A stretch of DNA of 64,000 bases, taken from NCBI GenBank assembly GCA_951802425.1, contig OX637799.1, forward strand, positions 1-64,000, given 5' to 3'. The notes beneath the pieces are model-generated. The model searched no databases and had not been told where the DNA came from. It worked only from the letters and a program-made list of their open reading frames with translations. A program made the position numbers and the translations under genes. Shown piece after piece: positions 1 to 15,000 of this stretch (the first letter of the stretch is position 1; each line of letters opens with the position of its first letter). Source of the DNA: Clavaria fumosa (lineage: Eukaryota > Basidiomycota > Agaricomycetes > Agaricales > Clavariaceae).

Positions 1-3000
1 ACTGTAGTCCTGGATGTGGCAGAGTAATTGAAACAAAGTCAGGGTGTATTATTCATGCACTATACTCAATCTTTCAATGTGATCCCATTTGATTAGGTGC
101 CACCACAAGTACAAACTTGTGTGAGGACTGTGAGAACTGGATTCTGACTGTATGGTGGAATTGTTGCTTTGTGGGTGATGGGAGGGGAGAGAGAGGGATG
201 GAATATGATAGGTATAGGATTGCCCAGTATAGCATTCCATTTGTTTTGGAATCCTATGGTTGGTTTTGACAAACGGGAGAATTTTGACTAGTTCAGTCAG
301 CAGCTTTGGCATGCATTGGGAAATGAGTTTGGGAAAAATGTAAACCATGGAAATTGAAGATTAGAGGGGTAGATATAGGCACACAAAATTTCAAAAGACT
401 AGCTTGAGTGGTTAGCTTGCAGTGAAAGAAAGCGCAGATGCTCCATCTGCACAAGGACTATGCTGTTAGGATAGGAGCAACAAGGGACCATTTGCAGAAA
501 AACAGTTTGGTCTGTTTAGCATGTTATATGATAGTGGTCATCATTTAGAGCATCCATGATCAATTTCAAGAGATTTTCACGGTTAGATCTTGTGCTGTGA
601 GGCCTGCAAACTTGTACGGTACTTGTGCTGTTTAGGTTTGTAGGAAGGCAACTGTAGTCCTGGGATGTGGCAGAGTAATTGAAACAAAGTCAGGGTGTAT
701 TATTCATGCACTATACTCAATCTTTCAATGTGATCCCATTTGATTAGGTGCCACCACAAGTACAAACTTGTGTGAGGACTGTGAGAACTGGATTCTGACT
801 GTATGGTGGAATTGTTGCTTTGTGGGTGATGGGAGGGGAGAGAGAGGGATGGAATATGATAGGTATAGGATTGCCCAGTATAGCATTCCATTTGTTTTGG
901 AATCCTATGGTTGGTTTTGACAAACGGGAGAATTTTGACTAGTTCAGTCAGCAGCTTTGGCATGCATTGGGAAATGAGTTTGGGAAAAATGTAAACCATG
1001 GAAATTGAAGATTAGAGGGGTAGATATAGGCACACAAAATTTCAAAAGACTAGCTTGAGTGGTTAGCTTGCAGTGAAAGAAAGCGCAGATGCTCCATCTG
1101 CACAAGGACTATGCTGTTAGGATAGGAGCAACAAGGGACCATTTGCAGAAAAACAGTTTGGTCTGTTTAGCATGTTATATGATAGTGGTCATCATTTAGA
1201 GCATCCATGATCAATTTCAAGAGATTTTCACGGTTAGATCTTGTGCTGTGAGGCCTGCAAACTTGTACGGTACTTGTGCTGTTTAGGTTTGTAGGAAGGC
1301 AACTGTAGTCCTGGATGTGGCAGAGTAATTGAAACAAAGTCAGGGTGTATTATTCATGCACTATACTCAATCTTTCAATGTGATCCCATTTGATTAGGTG
1401 CCACCACAAGTACAAACTTGTGTGAGGACTGTGAGAACTGGATTCTGACTGTATGGTGGAATTGTTGCTTTGTGGGTGATGGGAGGGGAGAGAGAGGGAT
1501 GGAATATGATAGGTATAGGATTGCCCAGTATAGCATTCCATTTGTTTTGGAATCCTATGGTTGGTTTTGACAAACGGGAGAATTTTGACTAGTTCAGTCA
1601 GCAGCTTTGGCATGCATTGGGAAATGAGTTTGGGAAAAATGTAAACCATGGAAATTGAAGATTAGAGGGGTAGATATAGGCACACAAAATTTCAAAAGAC
1701 TAGCTTGAGTGGTTAGCTTGCAGTGAAAGAAAGCGCAGATGCTCCATCTGCACAAGGACTATGCTGTTAGGATAGGAGCAACAAGGGACCATTTGCAGAA
1801 AAACAGTTTGGTCTGTTTAGCATGTTATATGATAGTGGTCATCATTTAGAGCATCCATGATCAATTTCAAGAGATTTTCACGGTTAGATCTTGTGCTGTG
1901 AGGCCTGCAAACTTGTACGGTACTTGTGCTGTTTAGGTTTGTAGGAAGGCAACTGTAGTCCTGGATGTGGCAGAGTAATTGAAACAAAGTCAGGGTGTAT
2001 TATTCATGCACTATACTCAATCTTTCAATGTGATCCCATTTGATTAGGTGCCACCACAAGTACAAACTTGTGTGAGGACTGTGAGAACTGGATTCTGACT
2101 GTATGGTGGAATTGTTGCTTTGTGGGTGATGGGAGGGGAGAGAGAGGGATGGAATATGATAGGTATAGGATTGCCCAGTATAGCATTCCATTTGTTTTGG
2201 AATCCTATGGTTGGTTTTGACAAACGGGAGAATTTTGACTAGTTCAGTCAGCAGCTTTGGCATGCATTGGGAAATGAGTTTGGGAAAAATGTAAACCATG
2301 GAAATTGAAGATTAGAGGGGTAGATATAGGCACACAAAATTTCAAAAGACTAGCTTGAGTGGTTAGCTTGCAGTGAAAGAAAGCGCAGATGCTCCATCTG
2401 CACAAGGACTATGCTGTTAGGATAGGAGCAACAAGGGACCATTTGCAGAAAAACAGTTTGGTCTGTTTAGCATGTTATATGATAGTGGTCATCATTTAGA
2501 GCATCCATGATCAATTTCAAGAGATTTTCACGGTTAGATCTTGTGCTGTGAGGCCTGCAAACTTGTACGGTACTTGTGCTGTTTAGGTTTGTAGGAAGGC
2601 AACTGTAGTCCTGGATGTGGCAGAGTAATTGAAACAAAGTCAGGGTGTATTATTCATGCACTATACTCAATCTTTCAATGTGATCCCATTTGATTAGGTG
2701 CCACCACAAGTACAAACTTGTGTGAGGACTGTGAGAACTGGATTCTGACTGTATGGTGGAATTGTTGCTTTGTGGGTGATGGGAGGGGAGAGAGAGGGAT
2801 GGAATATGATAGGTATAGGATTGCCCAGTATAGCATTCCATTTGTTTTGGAATCCTATGGTTGGTTTTGACAAACGGGAGAATTTTGACTAGTTCAGTCA
2901 GCAGCTTTGGCATGCATTGGGAAATGAGTTTGGGAAAAATGTAAACCATGGAAATTGAAGATTAGAGGGGTAGATATAGGCACACAAAATTTCAAAAGAC

Positions 3001-6000
3001 TAGCTTGAGTGGTTAGCTTGCAGTGAAAGAAAGCGCAGATGCTCCATCTGCACAAGGACTATGCTGTTAGGATAGGAGCAACAAGGGACCATTTGCAGAA
3101 AAACAGTTTGGTCTGTTTAGCATGTTATATGATAGTGGTCATCATTTAGAGCATCCATGATCAATTTCAAGAGATTTTCACGGTTAGATCTTGTGCTGTG
3201 AGGCCTGCAAACTTGTACGGTACTTGTGCTGTTTAGGTTTGTAGGAAGGCAACTGTAGTCCTGGATGTGGCAGAGTAATTGAAACAAAGTCAGGGTGTAT
3301 TATTCATGCACTATACTCAATCTTTCAATGTGATCCCATTTGATTAGGTGCCACCACAAGTACAAACTTGTGTGAGGACTGTGAGAACTGGATTCTGACT
3401 GTATGGTGGAATTGTTGCTTTGTGGGTGATGGGAGGGGAGAGAGAGGGATGGAATATGATAGGTATAGGATTGCCCAGTATAGCATTCCATTTGTTTTGG
3501 AATCCTATGGTTGGTTTTGACAAACGGGAGAATTTTGACTAGTTCAGTCAGCAGCTTTGGCATGCATTGGGAAATGAGTTTGGGAAAAATGTAAACCATG
3601 GAAATTGAAGATTAGAGGGGTAGATATAGGCACACAAAATTTCAAAAGACTAGCTTGAGTGGTTAGCTTGCAGTGAAAGAAAGCGCAGATGCTCCATCTG
3701 CACAAGGACTATGCTGTTAGGATAGGAGCAACAAGGGACCATTTGCAGAAAAACAGTTTGGTCTGTTTAGCATGTTATATGATAGTGGTCATCATTTAGA
3801 GCATCCATGATCAATTTCAAGAGATTTTCACGGTTAGATCTTGTGCTGTGAGGCCTGCAAACTTGTACGGTACTTGTGCTGTTTAGGTTTGTAGGAAGGC
3901 AACTGTAGTCCTGGATGTGGCAGAGTAATTGAAACAAAGTCAGGGTGTATTATTCATGCACTATACTCAATCTTTCAATGTGATCCCATTTGATTAGGTG
4001 CCACCACAAGTACAAACTTGTGTGAGGACTGTGAGAACTGGATTCTGACTGTATGGTGGAATTGTTGCTTTGTGGGTGATGGGAGGGGAGAGAGAGGGAT
4101 GGAATATGATAGGTATAGGATTGCCCAGTATAGCATTCCATTTGTTTTGGAATCCTATGGTTGGTTTTGACAAACGGGAGAATTTTGACTAGTTCAGTCA
4201 GCAGCTTTGGCATGCATTGGGAAATGAGTTTGGGAAAAATGTAAACCATGGAAATTGAAGATTAGAGGGGTAGATATAGGCACACAAAATTTCAAAAGAC
4301 TAGCTTGAGTGGTTAGCTTGCAGTGAAAGAAAGCGCAGATGCTCCATCTGCACAAGGACTATGCTGTTAGGATAGGAGCAACAAGGGACCATTTGCAGAA
4401 AAACAGTTTGGTCTGTTTAGCATGTTATATGATAGTGGTCATCATTTAGAGCATCCATGATCAATTTCAAGAGATTTTCACGGTTAGATCTTGTGCTGTG
4501 AGGCCTGCAAACTTGTACGGTACTTGTGCTGTTTAGGTTTGTAGGAAGGCAACTGTAGTCCTGGATGTGGCAGAGTAATTGAAACAAAGTCAGGGTGTAT
4601 TATTCATGCACTATACTCAATCTTTCAATGTGATCCCATTTGATTAGGTGCCACCACAAGTACAAACTTGTGTGAGGACTGTGAGAACTGGATTCTGACT
4701 GTATGGTGGAATTGTTGCTTTGTGGGTGATGGGAGGGGAGAGAGAGGGATGGAATATGATAGGTATAGGATTGCCCAGTATAGCATTCCATTTGTTTTGG
4801 AATCCTATGGTTGGTTTTGACAAACGGGAGAATTTTGACTAGTTCAGTCAGCAGCTTTGGCATGCATTGGGAAATGAGTTTGGGAAAAATGTAAACCATG
4901 GAAATTGAAGATTAGAGGGGTAGATATAGGCACACAAAATTTCAAAAGACTAGCTTGAGTGGTTAGCTTGCAGTGAAAGAAAGCGCAGATGCTCCATCTG
5001 CACAAGGACTATGCTGTTAGGATAGGAGCAACAAGGGACCATTTGCAGAAAAACAGTTTGGTCTGTTTAGCATGTTATATGATAGTGGTCATCATTTAGA
5101 GCATCCATGATCAATTTCAAGAGATTTTCACGGTTAGATCTTGTGCTGTGAGGCCTGCAAACTTGTACGGTACTTGTGCTGTTTAGGTTTGTAGGAAGGC
5201 AACTGTAGTCCTGGATGTGGCAGAGTAATTGAAACAAAGTCAGGGTGTATTATTCATGCACTATACTCAATCTTTCAATGTGATCCCATTTGATTAGGTG
5301 CCACCACAAGTACAAACTTGTGTGAGGACTGTGAGAACTGGATTCTGACTGTATGGTGGAATTGTTGCTTTGTGGGTGATGGGAGGGGAGAGAGAGGGAT
5401 GGAATATGATAGGTATAGGATTGCCCAGTATAGCATTCCATTTGTTTTGGAATCCTATGGTTGGTTTTGACAAACGGGAGAATTTTGACTAGTTCAGTCA
5501 GCAGCTTTGGCATGCATTGGGAAATGAGTTTGGGAAAAATGTAAACCATGGAAATTGAAGATTAGAGGGGTAGATATAGGCACACAAAATTTCAAAAGAC
5601 TAGCTTGAGTGGTTAGCTTGCAGTGAAAGAAAGCGCAGATGCTCCATCTGCACAAGGACTATGCTGTTAGGATAGGAGCAACAAGGGACCATTTGCAGAA
5701 AAACAGTTTGGTCTGTTTAGCATGTTATATGATAGTGGTCATCATTTAGAGCATCCATGATCAATTTCAAGAGATTTTCACGGTTAGATCTTGTGCTGTG
5801 AGGCCTGCAAACTTGTACGGTACTTGTGCTGTTTAGGTTTGTAGGAAGGCAACTGTAGTCCTGGATGTGGCAGAGTAATTGAAACAAAGTCAGGGTGTAT
5901 TATTCATGCACTATACTCAATCTTTCAATGTGATCCCATTTGATTAGGTGCCACCACAAGTACAAACTTGTGTGAGGACTGTGAGAACTGGATTCTGACT

Positions 6001-9000
6001 GTATGGTGGAATTGTTGCTTTGTGGGTGATGGGAGGGGAGAGAGAGGGATGGAATATGATAGGTATAGGATTGCCCAGTATAGCATTCCATTTGTTTTGG
6101 AATCCTATGGTTGGTTTTGACAAACGGGAGAATTTTGACTAGTTCAGTCAGCAGCTTTGGCATGCATTGGGAAATGAGTTTGGGAAAAATGTAAACCATG
6201 GAAATTGAAGATTAGAGGGGTAGATATAGGCACACAAAATTTCAAAAGACTAGCTTGAGTGGTTAGCTTGCAGTGAAAGAAAGCGCAGATGCTCCATCTG
6301 CACAAGGACTATGCTGTTAGGATAGGAGCAACAAGGGACCATTTGCAGAAAAACAGTTTGGTCTGTTTAGCATGTTATATGATAGTGGTCATCATTTAGA
6401 GCATCCATGATCAATTTCAAGAGATTTTCACGGTTAGATCTTGTGCTGTGAGGCCTGCAAACTTGTACGGTACTTGTGCTGTTTAGGTTTGTAGGAAGGC
6501 AACTGTAGTCCTGGATGTGGCAGAGTAATTGAAACAAAGTCAGGGTGTATTATTCATGCACTATACTCAATCTTTCAATGTGATCCCATTTGATTAGGTG
6601 CCACCACAAGTACAAACTTGTGTGAGGACTGTGAGAACTGGATTCTGACTGTATGGTGGAATTGTTGCTTTGTGGGTGATGGGAGGGGAGAGAGAGGGAT
6701 GGAATATGATAGGTATAGGATTGCCCAGTATAGCATTCCATTTGTTTTGGAATCCTATGGTTGGTTTTGACAAACGGGAGAATTTTGACTAGTTCAGTCA
6801 GCAGCTTTGGCATGCATTGGGAAATGAGTTTGGGAAAAATGTAAACCATGGAAATTGAAGATTAGAGGGGTAGATATAGGCACACAAAATTTCAAAAGAC
6901 TAGCTTGAGTGGTTAGCTTGCAGTGAAAGAAAGCGCAGATGCTCCATCTGCACAAGGACTATGCTGTTAGGATAGGAGCAACAAGGGACCATTTGCAGAA
7001 AAACAGTTTGGTCTGTTTAGCATGTTATATGATAGTGGTCATCATTTAGAGCATCCATGATCAATTTCAAGAGATTTTCACGGTTAGATCTTGTGCTGTG
7101 AGGCCTGCAAACTTGTACGGTACTTGTGCTGTTTAGGTTTGTAGGAAGGCAACTGTAGTCCTGGATGTGGCAGAGTAATTGAAACAAAGTCAGGGTGTAT
7201 TATTCATGCACTATACTCAATCTTTCAATGTGATCCCATTTGATTAGGTGCCACCACAAGTACAAACTTGTGTGAGGACTGTGAGAACTGGATTCTGACT
7301 GTATGGTGGAATTGTTGCTTTGTGGGTGATGGGAGGGGAGAGAGAGGGATGGAATATGATAGGTATAGGATTGCCCAGTATAGCATTCCATTTGTTTTGG
7401 AATCCTATGGTTGGTTTTGACAAACGGGAGAATTTTGACTAGTTCAGTCAGCAGCTTTGGCATGCATTGGGAAATGAGTTTGGGAAAAATGTAAACCATG
7501 GAAATTGAAGATTAGAGGGGTAGATATAGGCACACAAAATTTCAAAAGACTAGCTTGAGTGGTTAGCTTGCAGTGAAAGAAAGCGCAGATGCTCCATCTG
7601 CACAAGGACTATGCTGTTAGGATAGGAGCAACAAGGGACCATTTGCAGAAAAACAGTTTGGTCTGTTTAGCATGTTATATGATAGTGGTCATCATTTAGA
7701 GCATCCATGATCAATTTCAAGAGATTTTCACGGTTAGATCTTGTGCTGTGAGGCCTGCAAACTTGTACGGTACTTGTGCTGTTTAGGTTTGTAGGAAGGC
7801 AACTGTAGTCCTGGATGTGGCAGAGTAATTGAAACAAAGTCAGGGTGTATTATTCATGCACTATACTCAATCTTTCAATGTGATCCCATTTGATTAGGTG
7901 CCACCACAAGTACAAACTTGTGTGAGGACTGTGAGAACTGGATTCTGACTGTATGGTGGAATTGTTGCTTTGTGGGTGATGGGAGGGGAGAGAGAGGGAT
8001 GGAATATGATAGGTATAGGATTGCCCAGTATAGCATTCCATTTGTTTTGGAATCCTATGGTTGGTTTTGACAAACGGGAGAATTTTGACTAGTTCAGTCA
8101 GCAGCTTTGGCATGCATTGGGAAATGAGTTTGGGAAAAATGTAAACCATGGAAATTGAAGATTAGAGGGGTAGATATAGGCACACAAAATTTCAAAAGAC
8201 TAGCTTGAGTGGTTAGCTTGCAGTGAAAGAAAGCGCAGATGCTCCATCTGCACAAGGACTATGCTGTTAGGATAGGAGCAACAAGGGACCATTTGCAGAA
8301 AAACAGTTTGGTCTGTTTAGCATGTTATATGATAGTGGTCATCATTTAGAGCATCCATGATCAATTTCAAGAGATTTTCACGGTTAGATCTTGTGCTGTG
8401 AGGCCTGCAAACTTGTACGGTACTTGTGCTGTTTAGGTTTGTAGGAAGGCAACTGTAGTCCTGGATGTGGCAGAGTAATTGAAACAAAGTCAGGGTGTAT
8501 TATTCATGCACTATACTCAATCTTTCAATGTGATCCCATTTGATTAGGTGCCACCACAAGTACAAACTTGTGTGAGGACTGTGAGAACTGGATTCTGACT
8601 GTATGGTGGAATTGTTGCTTTGTGGGTGATGGGAGGGGAGAGAGAGGGATGGAATATGATAGGTATAGGATTGCCCAGTATAGCATTCCATTTGTTTTGG
8701 AATCCTATGGTTGGTTTTGACAAACGGGAGAATTTTGACTAGTTCAGTCAGCAGCTTTGGCATGCATTGGGAAATGAGTTTGGGAAAAATGTAAACCATG
8801 GAAATTGAAGATTAGAGGGGTAGATATAGGCACACAAAATTTCAAAAGACTAGCTTGAGTGGTTAGCTTGCAGTGAAAGAAAGCGCAGATGCTCCATCTG
8901 CACAAGGACTATGCTGTTAGGATAGGAGCAACAAGGGACCATTTGCAGAAAAACAGTTTGGTCTGTTTAGCATGTTATATGATAGTGGTCATCATTTAGA

Positions 9001-12000
9001 GCATCCATGATCAATTTCAAGAGATTTTCACGGTTAGATCTTGTGCTGTGAGGCCTGCAAACTTGTACGGTACTTGTGCTGTTTAGGTTTGTAGGAAGGC
9101 AACTGTAGTCCTGGATGTGGCAGAGTAATTGAAACAAAGTCAGGGTGTATTATTCATGCACTATACTCAATCTTTCAATGTGATCCCATTTGATTAGGTG
9201 CCACCACAAGTACAAACTTGTGTGAGGACTGTGAGAACTGGATTCTGACTGTATGGTGGAATTGTTGCTTTGTGGGTGATGGGAGGGGAGAGAGAGGGAT
9301 GGAATATGATAGGTATAGGATTGCCCAGTATAGCATTCCATTTGTTTTGGAATCCTATGGTTGGTTTTGACAAACGGGAGAATTTTGACTAGTTCAGTCA
9401 GCAGCTTTGGCATGCATTGGGAAATGAGTTTGGGAAAAATGTAAACCATGGAAATTGAAGATTAGAGGGGTAGATATAGGCACACAAAATTTCAAAAGAC
9501 TAGCTTGAGTGGTTAGCTTGCAGTGAAAGAAAGCGCAGATGCTCCATCTGCACAAGGACTATGCTGTTAGGATAGGAGCAACAAGGGACCATTTGCAGAA
9601 AAACAGTTTGGTCTGTTTAGCATGTTATATGATAGTGGTCATCATTTAGAGCATCCATGATCAATTTCAAGAGATTTTCACGGTTAGATCTTGTGCTGTG
9701 AGGCCTGCAAACTTGTACGGTACTTGTGCTGTTTAGGTTTGTAGGAAGGCAACTGTAGTCCTGGATGTGGCAGAGTAATTGAAACAAAGTCAGGGTGTAT
9801 TATTCATGCACTATACTCAATCTTTCAATGTGATCCCATTTGATTAGGTGCCACCACAAGTACAAACTTGTGTGAGGACTGTGAGAACTGGATTCTGACT
9901 GTATGGTGGAATTGTTGCTTTGTGGGTGATGGGAGGGGAGAGAGAGGGATGGAATATGATAGGTATAGGATTGCCCAGTATAGCATTCCATTTGTTTTGG
10001 AATCCTATGGTTGGTTTTGACAAACGGGAGAATTTTGACTAGTTCAGTCAGCAGCTTTGGCATGCATTGGGAAATGAGTTTGGGAAAAATGTAAACCATG
10101 GAAATTGAAGATTAGAGGGGTAGATATAGGCACACAAAATTTCAAAAGACTAGCTTGAGTGGTTAGCTTGCAGTGAAAGAAAGCGCAGATGCTCCATCTG
10201 CACAAGGACTATGCTGTTAGGATAGGAGCAACAAGGGACCATTTGCAGAAAAACAGTTTGGTCTGTTTAGCATGTTATATGATAGTGGTCATCATTTAGA
10301 GCATCCATGATCAATTTCAAGAGATTTTCACAGTTAGATCTTGTGCTGTGAGGCCTGCAAACTTGTACGGTACTTGTGCTGTTTAGGTTTGTAGGAAGGC
10401 AACTGTAGTCCTGGATGTGGCAGAGTAATTGAAACAAAGTCAGGGTGTATTATTCATGCACTATACTCAATCTTTCAATGTGATCCCATTTGATTAGGTG
10501 CCACCACAAGTACAAACTTGTGTGAGGACTGTGAGAACTGGATTCTGACTGTATGGTGGAATTGTTGCTTTGTGGGTGATGGGAGGGGAGAGAGAGGGAT
10601 GGAATATGATAGGTATAGGATTGCCCAGTATAGCATTCCATTTGTTTTGGAATCCTATGGTTGGTTTTGACAAACGGGAGAATTTTGACTAGTTCAGTCA
10701 GCAGCTTTGGCATGCATTGGGAAATGAGTTTGGGAAAAATGTAAACCATGGAAATTGAAGATTAGAGGGGTAGATATAGGCACACAAAATTTCAAAAGAC
10801 TAGCTTGAGTGGTTAGCTTGCAGTGAAAGAAAGCGCAGATGCTCCATCTGCACAAGGACTATGCTGTTAGGATAGGAGCAACAAGGGACCATTTGCAGAA
10901 AAACAGTTTGGTCTGTTTAGCATGTTATATGATAGTGGTCATCATTTAGAGCATCCATGATCAATTTCAAGAGATTTTCACGGTTAGATCTTGTGCTGTG
11001 AGGCCTGCAAACTTGTACGGTACTTGTGCTGTTTAGGTTTGTAGGAAGGCAACTGTAGTCCTGGATGTGGCAGAGTAATTGAAACAAAGTCAGGGTGTAT
11101 TATTCATGCACTATACTCAATCTTTCAATGTGATCCCATTTGATTAGGTGCCACCACAAGTACAAACTTGTGTGAGGACTGTGAGAACTGGATTCTGACT
11201 GTATGGTGGAATTGTTGCTTTGTGGGTGATGGGAGGGGAGAGAGAGGGATGGAATATGATAGGTATAGGATTGCCCAGTATAGCATTCCATTTGTTTTGG
11301 AATCCTATGGTTGGTTTTGACAAACGGGAGAATTTTGACTAGTTCAGTCAGCAGCTTTGGCATGCATTGGGAAATGAGTTTGGGAAAAATGTAAACCATG
11401 GAAATTGAAGATTAGAGGGGTAGATATAGGCACACAAAATTTCAAAAGACTAGCTTGAGTGGTTAGCTTGCAGTGAAAGAAAGCGCAGATGCTCCATCTG
11501 CACAAGGACTATGCTGTTAGGATAGGAGCAACAAGGGACCATTTGCAGAAAAACAGTTTGGTCTGTTTAGCATGTTATATGATAGTGGTCATCATTTAGA
11601 GCATCCATGATCAATTTCAAGAGATTTTCACGGTTAGATCTTGTGCTGTGAGGCCTGCAAACTTGTACGGTACTTGTGCTGTTTAGGTTTGTAGGAAGGC
11701 AACTGTAGTCCTGGATGTGGCAGAGTAATTGAAACAAAGTCAGGGTGTATTATTCATGCACTATACTCAATCTTTCAATGTGATCCCATTTGATTAGGTG
11801 CCACCACAAGTACAAACTTGTGTGAGGACTGTGAGAACTGGATTCTGACTGTATGGTGGAATTGTTGCTTTGTGGGTGATGGGAGGGGAGAGAGAGGGAT
11901 GGAATATGATAGGTATAGGATTGCCCAGTATAGCATTCCATTTGTTTTGGAATCCTATGGTTGGTTTTGACAAACGGGAGAATTTTGACTAGTTCAGTCA

Positions 12001-15000
12001 GCAGCTTTGGCATGCATTGGGAAATGAGTTTGGGAAAAATGTAAACCATGGAAATTGAAGATTAGAGGGGTAGATATAGGCACACAAAATTTCAAAAGAC
12101 TAGCTTGAGTGGTTAGCTTGCAGTGAAAGAAAGCGCAGATGCTCCATCTGCACAAGGACTATGCTGTTAGGATAGGAGCAACAAGGGACCATTTGCAGAA
12201 AAACAGTTTGGTCTGTTTAGCATGTTATATGATAGTGGTCATCATTTAGAGCATCCATGATCAATTTCAAGAGATTTTCACGGTTAGATCTTGTGCTGTG
12301 AGGCCTGCAAACTTGTACGGTACTTGTGCTGTTTAGGTTTGTAGGAAGGCAACTGTAGTCCTGGATGTGGCAGAGTAATTGAAACAAAGTCAGGGTGTAT
12401 TATTCATGCACTATACTCAATCTTTCAATGTGATCCCATTTGATTAGGTGCCACCACAAGTACAAACTTGTGTGAGGACTGTGAGAACTGGATTCTGACT
12501 GTATGGTGGAATTGTTGCTTTGTGGGTGATGGGAGGGGAGAGAGAGGGATGGAATATGATAGGTATAGGATTGCCCAGTATAGCATTCCATTTGTTTTGG
12601 AATCCTATGGTTGGTTTTGACAAACGGGAGAATTTTGACTAGTTCAGTCAGCAGCTTTGGCATGCATTGGGAAATGAGTTTGGGAAAAATGTAAACCATG
12701 GAAATTGAAGATTAGAGGGGTAGATATAGGCACACAAAATTTCAAAAGACTAGCTTGAGTGGTTAGCTTGCAGTGAAAGAAAGCGCAGATGCTCCATCTG
12801 CACAAGGACTATGCTGTTAGGATAGGAGCAACAAGGGACCATTTGCAGAAAAACAGTTTGGTCTGTTTAGCATGTTATATGATAGTGGTCATCATTTAGA
12901 GCATCCATGATCAATTTCAAGAGATTTTCACGGTTAGATCTTGTGCTGTGAGGCCTGCAAACTTGTACGGTACTTGTGCTGTTTAGGTTTGTAGGAAGGC
13001 AACTGTAGTCCTGGATGTGGCAGAGTAATTGAAACAAAGTCAGGGTGTATTATTCATGCACTATACTCAATCTTTCAATGTGATCCCATTTGATTAGGTG
13101 CCACCACAAGTACAAACTTGTGTGAGGACTGTGAGAACTGGATTCTGACTGTATGGTGGAATTGTTGCTTTGTGGGTGATGGGAGGGGAGAGAGAGGGAT
13201 GGAATATGATAGGTATAGGATTGCCCAGTATAGCATTCCATTTGTTTTGGAATCCTATGGTTGGTTTTGACAAACGGGAGAATTTTGACTAGTTCAGTCA
13301 GCAGCTTTGGCATGCATTGGGAAATGAGTTTGGGAAAAATGTAAACCATGGAAATTGAAGATTAGAGGGGTAGATATAGGCACACAAAATTTCAAAAGAC
13401 TAGCTTGAGTGGTTAGCTTGCAGTGAAAGAAAGCGCAGATGCTCCATCTGCACAAGGACTATGCTGTTAGGATAGGAGCAACAAGGGACCATTTGCAGAA
13501 AAACAGTTTGGTCTGTTTAGCATGTTATATGATAGTGGTCATCATTTAGAGCATCCATGATCAATTTCAAGAGATTTTCACGGTTAGATCTTGTGCTGTG
13601 AGGCCTGCAAACTTGTACGGTACTTGTGCTGTTTAGGTTTGTAGGAAGGCAACTGTAGTCCTGGATGTGGCAGAGTAATTGAAACAAAGTCAGGGTGTAT
13701 TATTCATGCACTATACTCAATCTTTCAATGTGATCCCATTTGATTAGGTGCCACCACAAGTACAAACTTGTGTGAGGACTGTGAGAACTGGATTCTGACT
13801 GTATGGTGGAATTGTTGCTTTGTGGGTGATGGGAGGGGAGAGAGAGGGATGGAATATGATAGGTATAGGATTGCCCAGTATAGCATTCCATTTGTTTTGG
13901 AATCCTATGGTTGGTTTTGACAAACGGGAGAATTTTGACTAGTTCAGTCAGCAGCTTTGGCATGCATTGGGAAATGAGTTTGGGAAAAATGTAAACCATG
14001 GAAATTGAAGATTAGAGGGGTAGATATAGGCACACAAAATTTCAAAAGACTAGCTTGAGTGGTTAGCTTGCAGTGAAAGAAAGCGCAGATGCTCCATCTG
14101 CACAAGGACTATGCTGTTAGGATAGGAGCAACAAGGGACCATTTGCAGAAAAACAGTTTGGTCTGTTTAGCATGTTATATGATAGTGGTCATCATTTAGA
14201 GCATCCATGATCAATTTCAAGAGATTTTCACGGTTAGATCTTGTGCTGTGAGGCCTGCAAACTTGTACGGTACTTGTGCTGTTTAGGTTTGTAGGAAGGC
14301 AACTGTAGTCCTGGATGTGGCAGAGTAATTGAAACAAAGTCAGGGTGTATTATTCATGCACTATACTCAATCTTTCAATGTGATCCCATTTGATTAGGTG
14401 CCACCACAAGTACAAACTTGTGTGAGGACTGTGAGAACTGGATTCTGACTGTATGGTGGAATTGTTGCTTTGTGGGTGATGGGAGGGGAGAGAGAGGGAT
14501 GGAATATGATAGGTATAGGATTGCCCAGTATAGCATTCCATTTGTTTTGGAATCCTATGGTTGGTTTTGACAAACGGGAGAATTTTGACTAGTTCAGTCA
14601 GCAGCTTTGGCATGCATTGGGAAATGAGTTTGGGAAAAATGTAAACCATGGAAATTGAAGATTAGAGGGGTAGATATAGGCACACAAAATTTCAAAAGAC
14701 TAGCTTGAGTGGTTAGCTTGCAGTGAAAGAAAGCGCAGATGCTCCATCTGCACAAGGACTATGCTGTTAGGATAGGAGCAACAAGGGACCATTTGCAGAA
14801 AAACAGTTTGGTCTGTTTAGCATGTTATATGATAGTGGTCATCATTTAGAGCATCCATGATCAATTTCAAGAGATTTTCACGGTTAGATCTTGTGCTGTG
14901 AGGCCTGCAAACTTGTACGGTACTTGTGCTGTTTAGGTTTGTAGGAAGGCAACTGTAGTCCTGGATGTGGCAGAGTAATTGAAACAAAGTCAGGGTGTAT